Source: Halomonas fontilapidosi
GTDB lineage: Bacteria > Pseudomonadota > Gammaproteobacteria > Pseudomonadales > Halomonadaceae
NCBI RefSeq assembly: GCF_014192285.1
Contig: NZ_JACHXQ010000001.1
Coordinates: 1 to 64,000, forward strand
Length of the DNA: 64,000 nucleotides
Direction of reading: 5' to 3'
Part shown: positions 57,250 to 64,000 of the stretch, piece by piece
How positions within the stretch are numbered: position 1 is the first letter of the stretch
Layout of the letters: the number at the start of each line of letters is the position of its first letter
Notes under the pieces: model-generated
What the model was told of the DNA's origin: nothing
Seen by the model: the letters and a program-made list of their open reading frames with translations, nothing else
Databases searched by the model: none
Program-made: the position numbers and the translations under genes

Positions 57250-58524
57250 ATGAAGCCCGAAACGCTCGCCCTGCACCATGGCTACGCCCCCGATGACCAG
57301 CATGCCGTGGCAGTGCCCATCCATCAGACCACCTCGTTCTCGTTCGACAGCGCCCAGCACGCGGCGGACCTTTTCGACCTCAAGGTCGAGGGCAACATCT
57401 ACTCGCGGATCATGAACCCGACCTGTGCGGTGCTCGAGCAGCGCGTGGCGGCCCTCGAGGGGGGCATTGCCGGCCTGGCGGTGGCATCCGGCATGGCGGC
57501 CATTACCTATGCCATCCAGACCATCGCCGAGGCCGGCGACAACATCGTCTCGATCAGCGAGCTCTATGGCGGCACCTATAACCTCTTCGCTCATACGCTG
57601 CCGCGCCAGGGGATCGAGGTGCGCTTCGCCGACAAGGATGACATCGCCGGCCTCGAGTCGCTGATCGATGCCCGCACCAAGGCGGTATTCTGCGAGAGCG
57701 TCGGCAATCCCTCGGGCAGCGTGGTCGACTTGGCCGCCCTGGTTGATGCCGCCCATCGTCATGGCGTGCCGGTGATCGTCGACAACACTGTGCCGACTCC
57801 TTTCCTGTGGCGGCCCATCGAGCACGGTGCCGATATCGTTATCCAGTCGGCCACCAAGTATATCGGCGGTCACGGCACCACCGTGGGCGGGGTGATCGTC
57901 GACTCCGGGCGTTTTCCCTGGGCCGATTACCCCGACCGCTTCCCGCTGCTCAACGAGCCGGACGTCTCCTACCATGGCGTCTGCTATACCCGCGACCTGG
58001 GCGAGGCGGCCTTCATCGGCCGCGCCCGCGTGGTGCCGCTGCGCAACATGGGGGCAGCGCTCTCCGCCCAGGCGGCCTGGAACCTGCTGCAGGGCCTCGA
58101 GACCCTGTCGCTGCGTATCGAGCGCGTCTGTGACAATGCTCAGAAGGTGGCCGAGTACCTCGAGGGCCATCCCGCCGTCACCTGGGTGCAGTATGCCGGT
58201 CTCGAGAGCCACAAGGATTACGGGCTGGCGCAGCGCTACATGGGTGGACGCGCCTCGGGTATCCTCAGTTTCGGCATTCAGGGCGGGCGCGACGCGGGGG
58301 CGCGCTTCTATGATGCGCTGGGCATGATCCTGCGCCTCGTGAATATCGGCGATGCCAAGACCTGCTCGTCGATTCCGGCTTCTACCACCCACCGTCAGCT
58401 CAATGACGAGGAGCTCAAGGCGGCCGGCGTAACGCCCGATATGGTGCGCCTCTCCATCGGCATCGAGCATGTCGATGACATTCTCGCCGACCTGGAACAG
58501 GCGCTGGTCGCCAGTCAGGTGTGA
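57250..58524 (+). CDS. metY: O-acetylhomoserine (thiol)-lyase
   Basis: PLP enzyme making homocysteine (or methionine) from O-acetylhomoserine and sulfide (or methanethiol). The 424-residue length and the Cys/Met-metabolism motifs fit: YSRIMNPTCAVLEQRVAALEGG, GNPSG, DNTVPTPFLWRPIEHGAD and SATKYIGGHGT with the Schiff-base lysine. O-succinyl substrates (MetZ) cannot be fully excluded. No MetR site or SAM riboswitch is seen in the 93 bases upstream. Divergent from the SulP gene. Confidence 0.92.
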   Translation: MKPETLALHHGYAPDDQHAVAVPIHQTTSFSFDSAQHAADLFDLKVEGNIYSRIMNPTCAVLEQRVAALEGGIAGLAVASGMAAITYAIQTIAEAGDNIVSISELYGGTYNLFAHTLPRQGIEVRFADKDDIAGLESLIDARTKAVFCESVGNPSGSVVDLAALVDAAHRHGVPVIVDNTVPTPFLWRPIEHGADIVIQSATKYIGGHGTTVGGVIVDSGRFPWADYPDRFPLLNEPDVSYHGVCYTRDLGEAAFIGRARVVPLRNMGAALSAQAAWNLLQGLETLSLRIERVCDNAQKVAEYLEGHPAVTWVQYAGLESHKDYGLAQRYMGGRASGILSFGIQGGRDAGARFYDALGMILRLVNIGDAKTCSSIPASTTHRQLNDEELKAAGVTPDMVRLSIGIEHVDDILADLEQALVASQV

Positions 58525-58546
58525 GCGGCTGCAAGGCACGCCCCGT

Positions 58547-59698
58547 CTAGAGGCGGTACTGGCGCAGGAAGCGCCGATCCAGATGCGTCTTCAATGCCAG
58601 GGCCAGGCGCCCGCCCCACCAGTGGTGGCCACGGATGGCCAGCCCCTGTCCGGCGCCCAGGTCGAGGATGGCCAGGGCCCGCCGCTGGGGAACGTAGGCA
58701 ATGAGGGGGTCGCCGGAGAGGCGTGCCGCCAGGTTATCCAGCAGTACCCTGGCCTGGCGGATGCCATAGATGCGCAGGCGGGGAAGCTCGTGGTGGAGCA
58801 TTGCCGCACAGTCGCCGATGGCGAAGATGTCGGGATAGCCGGGGCACTGCAGGGTCGCCTCGACAGCCAGGCCGCGGTGCGGAATCAGTGGCAGGCCCAG
58901 TCGTTCGACAACGGCGGGAGGGACGAGCCCCTCGGCGTGCACGACATGGTCGGCCGCCAGCCATTGCAGGCTGTCCTCTCCCCAGGCATTGCTCTCGGTG
59001 GTAAAGGTGACGCCGTTGGCGGCATGGCCGGTGACCTCCAGGCCGAATCGCACCTCGATCTCGCGACGGGCGAGCTGGCGCATCAGCCAACCGATGGCGC
59101 CTCGCGGGGCTCCCTCCAGCAACTGCTGGCCTCGTGTCACCAGCAGGATCTCGGGATGAGCCCCATGGCGCCTGGCCAGCTCGCGTAATTGACAGGCGAC
59201 CTCCACGCCACTCGGACCACCCCCGACGATGACCAGTCGGGGTGTCCGACCGCGTGAGAATTCCTGTTCCAGGCGGTGGCGCAGGGCGAGTAGCCGCGGG
59301 AGCGGCTTGACCCCCCAGACCCCCGGCCCCGGCGTACACGGTTCAGGGCAGGGCGAGCATGAGCCAAGATTCAGCGACAGTAGCGAAAAATCGAGCGCAC
59401 GACCGTCCTCCAGCCGGGCGATGCCGGCCGCCGGATCGAGGTGGGCAAGGCGACCACGCAGGACTTTCACGCCGAAGCGACTCGCGAGACGGACGGGGTC
59501 CAGACGAATCTCGGCCGGGGAGTGGCGGGCACTTAACAGGCTGGTGGCCCGCCCCGAGTACCAGAAGCTGCCAGGGTCGACGAGGGTGATCTCGGCGGCT
59601 TCGAGGCGATGGTGATGTCGGATCAGGTGCAGGTGGGCGTGCCCGGCGCCGACCAGCAGCAGGCGAGGTTGTCCGACGCGAGGAGGTGTGGGAGGCAT
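58547..59698 (-). CDS. NADH dehydrogenase-like flavoprotein (SelD-associated type)
   Basis: A 383-residue two-dinucleotide-binding flavoprotein of the NDH-2/pyridine nucleotide-disulfide oxidoreductase superfamily. FAD site LLLVGAGHAHLHLIRHH (about 12-28), NAD site LVIVGGGPSGVEVACQL (about 154-170) and the second FAD motif IFAIGDCA are intact; no redox-active CxxC is present. The GHAHxHLI start and the C-terminal WWGGRLALALKTHLDRRFLRQY resemble the flavoprotein domain fused to SelD in some bacteria, but no selD is in the window. The substrate is unknown. Confidence 0.8.
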   Translation of the reverse strand: MPPTPPRVGQPRLLLVGAGHAHLHLIRHHHRLEAAEITLVDPGSFWYSGRATSLLSARHSPAEIRLDPVRLASRFGVKVLRGRLAHLDPAAGIARLEDGRALDFSLLSLNLGSCSPCPEPCTPGPGVWGVKPLPRLLALRHRLEQEFSRGRTPRLVIVGGGPSGVEVACQLRELARRHGAHPEILLVTRGQQLLEGAPRGAIGWLMRQLARREIEVRFGLEVTGHAANGVTFTTESNAWGEDSLQWLAADHVVHAEGLVPPAVVERLGLPLIPHRGLAVEATLQCPGYPDIFAIGDCAAMLHHELPRLRIYGIRQARVLLDNLAARLSGDPLIAYVPQRRALAILDLGAGQGLAIRGHHWWGGRLALALKTHLDRRFLRQYRL

Positions 59699-59752
59699 CT
59701 TGCGATAGTATCCGAAAGCCGCGGTTCAGGCGATATGGGCGCCGCGCTGGGC

Positions 59753-60682
59753 TCAACGCGGCGGGGCCGTGGTGGCGCGAGCCCCTCCGGGGCGTGACTG
59801 CCAGGCGGACCAGGAGTAGAGGGCTAGTCCCGTCCAGATCAGCAGAAACGTAACGAGTTGCGCCGTCGCCAGGGGCTCATCGAAGACCAGCAGGGCGATG
59901 ACGAACTGGATGGTCGGGTTGAGATACATCAGAAACCCCAGCGTTGCCAGGCGCAGTCGGCGTGCGGCGCCGGCGAAGGCCAGCAAGGGCAGGGCGGTGA
60001 TCACCCCGCTTGCCACCAGCAGGGCGGTGGTGCGGCCCTCGTCGAGGAAGTGGGAGAGCTCGGCCTGCGTCAACCAGCCCAGCCCGATCAGGGCCAGCGG
60101 CAGCAGTAGCAGCGTCTCGACAAAGAGCCCGGAGAGGCCGTCCAGGGGCACCTGCTTGCGCAGCAGGCCATAGGTGCCGAACGAGAAAGCCAGCACCAGG
60201 CTGATCCAGGGCAACTCGCCCAGCATGACCAGCTGGATCGCGATGGCCAGCCCCGCGAGGCCCACGGCCACCCCCTGCAGGCGCGCCATGCGCTCGCGTA
60301 ATACCAGCATGCCCAGCGCCACGTTGACCAGCGGGGTCATGAAGTAGCCCAGGCTCGCCTGGAGAACCTGTCGTGTCTCCACCGAGTAGATGTAGAGCCC
60401 CCAGTTCAGTGCGATCAGCAAGGCGCAACCCAGCACGCGGCCGAGTCGCCTCGGTTCGGCAATGGCCCGGCGAACGGGGGCCCAGCGGCGGAGAAGGGTG
60501 ACCAGCCCCACCAGGAAGAGGCAGGACCAGATCACCCGGTGCAGCAGTATCTCGAAGGCCGGGACACCCTGGAAAAGGGCAAAGAACAGCGGGAAGCAGC
60601 CCCAGGTGACATAGGCGGCCAGGCCGAAGGCGACGCCCTTGCCGGTTTCTCGGGATGGAGCAGAGGTGGAATGCTGGGACAT
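59753..60682 (-). CDS. rarD: EamA/RarD-type drug/metabolite transporter
   Basis: A 309-residue ten-helix inner-membrane permease. GVAFGLAAYVTWGCFPLFFALFQ at the N terminus, EILLHRVIWS, NWGLYIYSVETRQVLQASLGYFMTPL and GFLMYLNPTIQFVIALLVFDEP are hallmarks of the RarD subfamily. Function of RarD proteins is poorly defined (export of small metabolites). The ATG at 60682 follows CGAGG; upstream Met residues lie in a His-rich, non-conserved stretch. Confidence 0.92.
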   Translation of the reverse strand: MSQHSTSAPSRETGKGVAFGLAAYVTWGCFPLFFALFQGVPAFEILLHRVIWSCLFLVGLVTLLRRWAPVRRAIAEPRRLGRVLGCALLIALNWGLYIYSVETRQVLQASLGYFMTPLVNVALGMLVLRERMARLQGVAVGLAGLAIAIQLVMLGELPWISLVLAFSFGTYGLLRKQVPLDGLSGLFVETLLLLPLALIGLGWLTQAELSHFLDEGRTTALLVASGVITALPLLAFAGAARRLRLATLGFLMYLNPTIQFVIALLVFDEPLATAQLVTFLLIWTGLALYSWSAWQSRPGGARATTAPPR

Positions 60683-60818
60683 GAGGGCCTCGAATCCAAA
60701 TGCGCTAGACATTAGCAGGCTATTGTCGTGCCTGCCATGGGTCTTGCGCGGCGGCTGACGGCCACGGTGGTGGTGGGGTAGGCTGTCGTCAGCCAATGAC
60801 CTTGACGGGAGTCACCGC

Positions 60819-61634
60819 ATGAGTGAGCTGAGAACCACCCTGGTGCAGTGCGACCTGCGCTGGGAAGACCCCGACGCCAACTGCCGGATGCTGGAAGAGA
60901 CCCTGGGCGAGCTCGGCGCCGATGAGACCGACCTGATCGTGCTGCCGGAGATGTTCGCCACCGGGTTTACCATGAACTCCCGGGAGATGGCCGAGCCCAT
61001 GGTCGAGAGTCGCACCGTGGCCTGGCTGCAGGGCCAGGCGGCCCGGCGCGGCTGTGTGGTCACCGGTAGTGTTGCCGTGGTGGAGGATGGCGACTACTTC
61101 AATCGCCTGGTCTGGGCGCGCCCAGACGGCAGCCTGGTCACCTACGACAAGCGACATCTGTTTCGCATGGCCGGGGAGCATGAACGCTATGCAATGGGCC
61201 ATGAGCGGGTGATCGTCGAACTCAAGGGATTCCGCATCCTGCTCAGCGTCTGCTATGACCTGCGTTTTCCCGTCTGGCTGCGTCAGCAGCCCGGGCCCGA
61301 CGAGCATTTCGAGTATGATGCCCTGCTGTGCGTGGCCAATTGGCCAGCGCCACGCCGTCACCCCTGGCGGGTGCTGCTGCAGGCGCGGGCCGTCGAGAAT
61401 CTCTGTCCGGTGATCGGCGTCAACCGGGTCGGCGAGGATGCCAAGGGACTTGCCTATGCCGGCGATTCCATGCTGATTGACGCCAAGGGTGAGGCGCTGA
61501 TCGACGAGCCCAAGGACACCCCCTTCGTCAAGACGGGCATCCTCTCGCTCGACGACTTGCATCGCTTTCGCGAGAAGTTTCCCGCCTGGCGTGATGCCGA
61601 CCACTTCAGCCTCGCTGACGGGGTGGGTTACTGA
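60819..61634 (+). CDS. Nitrilase-superfamily omega-amidase (YafV-like)
   Basis: A 271-residue carbon-nitrogen hydrolase with a complete Glu-Lys-Cys triad: Glu in VLPEMFATGF, Lys in YDKRHLFRM, Cys in LLSVCYDLRFPVW. The length and the MFATGFTM/WPAPRRHPW motifs match YafV/omega-amidase (Nit2-like), which hydrolyses 2-oxoglutaramate and 2-oxosuccinamate in methionine-salvage transamination. metY nearby is compatible with that. Its stop shares one base with the rsuA start (TGATG), so the two are coupled. Confidence 0.87.
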   Translation: MSELRTTLVQCDLRWEDPDANCRMLEETLGELGADETDLIVLPEMFATGFTMNSREMAEPMVESRTVAWLQGQAARRGCVVTGSVAVVEDGDYFNRLVWARPDGSLVTYDKRHLFRMAGEHERYAMGHERVIVELKGFRILLSVCYDLRFPVWLRQQPGPDEHFEYDALLCVANWPAPRRHPWRVLLQARAVENLCPVIGVNRVGEDAKGLAYAGDSMLIDAKGEALIDEPKDTPFVKTGILSLDDLHRFREKFPAWRDADHFSLADGVGY

Positions 61635-62332
61635 TGCGTCTCGACCGTTTCCTCTGCGAGACCACCGACCTGACGCGCAGCCTGGCCAAGAAGGCGCTGC
61701 ATCGCGAGGAGGTCCGGGTGGACGGCGAGGTGATCAAGAACCCTGCCACCCAGGTCGGCGAACAGAGCAATGTCACCTGGAACGGCGAGCCCCTGGCCCT
61801 GGTTGGCCTGCGCTATGTGCTGCTGCACAAGCCCGAAGGGGTCGAATGCAGCGCGCGTCGCGGTCTCTACCCGCTGGTCCGCGAACTGGTCGACCTGCCC
61901 CATGTCGAGCGTCTGCAGACGGTGGGTCGTCTGGACGTCGACACCACCGGGCTGGTGTTGCTCACCGACGACGGCCAGTGGTCCCATCGGGTCACCTCAC
62001 CGAAGCGGCGCTTAGGCAAGGTCTATCGGGTCACCCTCGCCGAGCCGCTGGAGGGCGCCGCGCTGGACGCCGCCGTGTCCGGTTTCGCCGAGGGCCTGAT
62101 GCTTGACGGGGAGGAAAAACCGACGCGTCCCGCGCAGCTGGCCATGCGCTCGCCGCAGGTTGCCGAGTTGACGCTCCACGAAGGCAAGTACCATCAGGTC
62201 AAGCGCATGTTCGCGGCCATCGGTCACCATGTGGTAGCGCTGCATCGCGAATCGATCGGACCGCTATCTCTCGGTGAGCTGGCGCCCGGCGAATGGCGCG
62301 AGCTGAGCGAGGAGGAAGTGGCGCTGTTCTGA
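61634..62332 (+). CDS. rsuA: 16S rRNA pseudouridine(516) synthase
   Basis: Modifies U516 in the small subunit. The 232-residue protein has an N-terminal S4 RNA-binding domain (MRLDRFLCETTDLTRSLAKK), the catalytic GRLDVDTTGLVLLTDDG with its Asp, and the C-terminal HEGKYHQVKRMFAAIGHHV typical of RsuA. Starts on the last base of the amidase stop codon. RluE-type enzymes are close relatives, but the S4 domain favours RsuA. Confidence 0.93.
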   Translation: MRLDRFLCETTDLTRSLAKKALHREEVRVDGEVIKNPATQVGEQSNVTWNGEPLALVGLRYVLLHKPEGVECSARRGLYPLVRELVDLPHVERLQTVGRLDVDTTGLVLLTDDGQWSHRVTSPKRRLGKVYRVTLAEPLEGAALDAAVSGFAEGLMLDGEEKPTRPAQLAMRSPQVAELTLHEGKYHQVKRMFAAIGHHVVALHRESIGPLSLGELAPGEWRELSEEEVALF

Positions 62333-62384
62333 GGGTGATGCGGCGTCGCGCTTTGATGCGCCCAAGGGCGGTTGCTGCCGGACG

Positions 62385-64000
62385 TCAGGCGTAGATCTCG
62401 ACTCTCGCCCGCCCTCGGTTCTTGGCCGAATAGAGGGCCTTGTCGGCGAGACCGATCAGCGTCAGCGGGTCGCCGGCATGCTCGGGAAAGGTGGCGATGC
62501 CGCAGGAGATCGATAGCGGTCCGAGCACCCGGTCGCGGTAACGAAAACGCTTGTGGCTCAGTACCTCCAGCAGTTCGCTGAGACGCGCCTCGGCGATGGC
62601 CGCCGTGGCCCCCGGCATGATGATCACGAACTCCTCGCCACCCATCCGGCAGACCACGTCGGCATCGCGGAAGTGATGGGTCAAGACTCGGCCCATGCCG
62701 ACCAGCACCGTATCCCCTGCCTCGTGTCCTTCGTGGTCGTTGAACTGCTTGAAATGGTCGATATCGACCATTGCCAGGGTCAGCGGGGTGCCGTGGCGAC
62801 GCGCGACCGCCGCCTCGTGCTGAAGTAGCTCGTCGAAGTAGCGTCGGTTGTAGAGCCCGGTCAGGGCGTCCTGGTAGGAGTAGGCCTGCAGCTTTTCGAC
62901 CATCTCCTCCAGCGCCCGCGTGCGCTCGGCGACCTGCTTTTCGAGGGAGAGGTTGAGCCGGTGCAGCTCGCGCTGGGTATGCCGGTAGTGCCACAGGGTG
63001 ATCGTCACGATGGCCAGCGCGAAGACCAGTGCGGCAGCGCTGACCGGCACGCGTCGCCAGGGCAGCAGGCCGTGGGCCACGGCCATGTCGATCAGCAGCA
63101 GCAGGGCGAAGAGTCCGTAGCTGGTGACGATCAGCTTCTGTTCGGCATTGAGTGTGCCGAGGTGCACGGCGATCGTCGTGAACATCACCAGCAGGGTGAC
63201 CAGCAGCAGGACATCGAAGGTCGGAAAGGTGCTGGAGAGGTCGATGACGCCGGCCAGCGCCAGTCCCGGTGCCAGCACCAGGTAGCCCAGGTGGAGCTGC
63301 CAGATGCGCCGCAGCAGCGTCGGGCCTTGGGCGGCGAACCAGTGCTCCAGCATCAGCCCCATGGCCACCGGCAGCGTGTAGTAGCCGATGGCGGCCAGGT
63401 AGTCCCATAGCAGGGGAATGTCCACCAGCAGTTGGCTGGCTTGGGTCTCGGCCAGCAGCATGCTGCCCGCCGCCAGAGCGAACAGGCCGATGCCGAAGAA
63501 GCTGCGTCGGTCGCCCTGCACGATCGCGAAGATGAAGGCCAGCAGCGCCAGCAGCAGCAGGAAGGCGCTGACCACCAGTTCTCCGGCCGAACGCTCGAGG
63601 ATGTAGTGCAGAAGGTCGATGCGCTCCATCAGCTTGACCTCGCCCCACAAGCCGATGTCGGTATAGTCGGAGAACACCCGGAAGTAGAGGGTCTGGCCGG
63701 CGAAATCTTCCGGCAGGCTGATCATGTGCCACGGCCAACCCGCGAATCGTCCCTCGCCGCGAGCGTCGAAGTGTCCGTACTGGTAGATCAGCTCGTCCTC
63801 GAGCCAGGCCTGAGTGATCAGGTCGACGCTGTAGATGTAGAGTACCGGGTCGCGCCACTCGCCGGCGGGCAGGGTGATGCGAAACCAGGCGTGCCTGTTG
63901 TCGCCGCGGCCGGGCGGGTTGGAAGGAAAGGCGATTGGCTGCCACTCACTCTGCGATGTCGCGTCTCCGACCCAGGCGGGGGTGCCGTCATCCTGAAAGG
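62385..64000 (-). CDS. 7TMR-DISM diguanylate cyclase (GGDEF), 5' end outside the window
   Basis: Makes the second messenger cyclic di-GMP. The C-terminal GGDEF domain has DALTGLYNRRYFDE, the active site GGEEF in VCRMGGEEFVII and ends near 62400. Before it lies a short coiled coil, then about seven membrane helices, and at the N terminus an extracytoplasmic beta domain (DISMED2-like, with DLITQAWLEDELIYQY and FRVFSDYTDIG). The reading frame stays open without a stop from the internal ATG at 63725 to the window end, so the true start is beyond 64000. The signal sensed is unknown. Convergent with rsuA. Confidence 0.9.
   Translation of the reverse strand, partial: FQDDGTPAWVGDATSQSEWQPIAFPSNPPGRGDNRHAWFRITLPAGEWRDPVLYIYSVDLITQAWLEDELIYQYGHFDARGEGRFAGWPWHMISLPEDFAGQTLYFRVFSDYTDIGLWGEVKLMERIDLLHYILERSAGELVVSAFLLLLALLAFIFAIVQGDRRSFFGIGLFALAAGSMLLAETQASQLLVDIPLLWDYLAAIGYYTLPVAMGLMLEHWFAAQGPTLLRRIWQLHLGYLVLAPGLALAGVIDLSSTFPTFDVLLLVTLLVMFTTIAVHLGTLNAEQKLIVTSYGLFALLLLIDMAVAHGLLPWRRVPVSAAALVFALAIVTITLWHYRHTQRELHRLNLSLEKQVAERTRALEEMVEKLQAYSYQDALTGLYNRRYFDELLQHEAAVARRHGTPLTLAMVDIDHFKQFNDHEGHEAGDTVLVGMGRVLTHHFRDADVVCRMGGEEFVIIMPGATAAIAEARLSELLEVLSHKRFRYRDRVLGPLSISCGIATFPEHAGDPLTLIGLADKALYSAKNRGRARVEIYA

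Noticed and set aside
62224..63945. 573-codon minus-strand frame over the diguanylate cyclase
   Set aside because: Arg/Pro/Ala-rich product in the wrong frame; the GGEEF, helix and beta-domain features lie in the other minus-strand frame.

Overview
The window looks like a chromosomal segment of a moderately halophilic gammaproteobacterium, most probably Halomonadaceae (Halomonas or a close relative). This is inferred from the GC-rich, strongly acidic core proteins, the gene order tRNA cluster-tig-clpP-clpX-lon-hupB-ppiD, a luxS-mtnN pair, an OsmF/YehZYXW-type osmoprotectant importer and the pxpBC and TRAP genes. No species can be named from sequence alone.

Region 1 (1-13964) is a surface polysaccharide island. 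It opens at a cut IS5-family transposase and is visibly AT-richer than the rest, more so in its left half than its right. It holds a P-loop protein, a GT4 glycosyltransferase, rmlB-rmlA, a VioA-type sugar aminotransferase, a Wzc-type tyrosine autokinase, a PglK-like ABC flippase, PglC/PglD/PglE-like genes for a diacetamido or 4-amino sugar on undecaprenyl phosphate, and an O-antigen ligase/polymerase-like membrane protein. rmlC and rmlD are absent, so the dTDP branch probably makes a 4-amino-4,6-dideoxy sugar rather than rhamnose. An ops/RfaH-like hairpin lies just upstream of rmlB.

Region 2 (14042-20711) is ordinary housekeeping: TerB-like protein, DadA-like oxidoreductase, small membrane protein, pyrC, and on the minus strand luxS-mtnN-lipoprotein esterase and folD. 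Region 3 (20898-30299) has four tRNA genes (Pro, Arg, two identical His) followed by the protein quality-control block tig-clpP-clpX-lon-hupB-ppiD with recognisable promoters and terminators. Region 4 (30335-37153) has a COG0523 metallochaperone GTPase behind a Zur-box-like palindrome, lpxH-ppiB, glnS-cysS and a DUF1853 gene.

Region 5 (37181-46831) contains the osmF-yehYXW-type ABC importer and then a branched-chain 2-oxoacid dehydrogenase operon (bkdA1-bkdA2-bkdB) behind a LiuR-like palindrome. The bkd genes are followed after only four bases by a Hanks-type Ser/Thr kinase-like gene. The E1-alpha chain keeps the Tyr-Arg-Ser that is phosphorylated in mitochondrial BCKDH, so this may be a bacterial BCKDH-kinase system; it is the most interesting candidate here.

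Region 6 (46858-64000) has a TRAP transporter plus MarR-type regulator divergent from pxpABC (5-oxoprolinase) with a 20-bp near-perfect palindrome between them, a lone RHH protein, a CsiR-like GntR regulator divergent from lhgO, a SulP transporter, metY, a SelD-type NADH dehydrogenase-like flavoprotein, rarD, an omega-amidase-like nitrilase overlapping rsuA, and a diguanylate cyclase cut by the window end.
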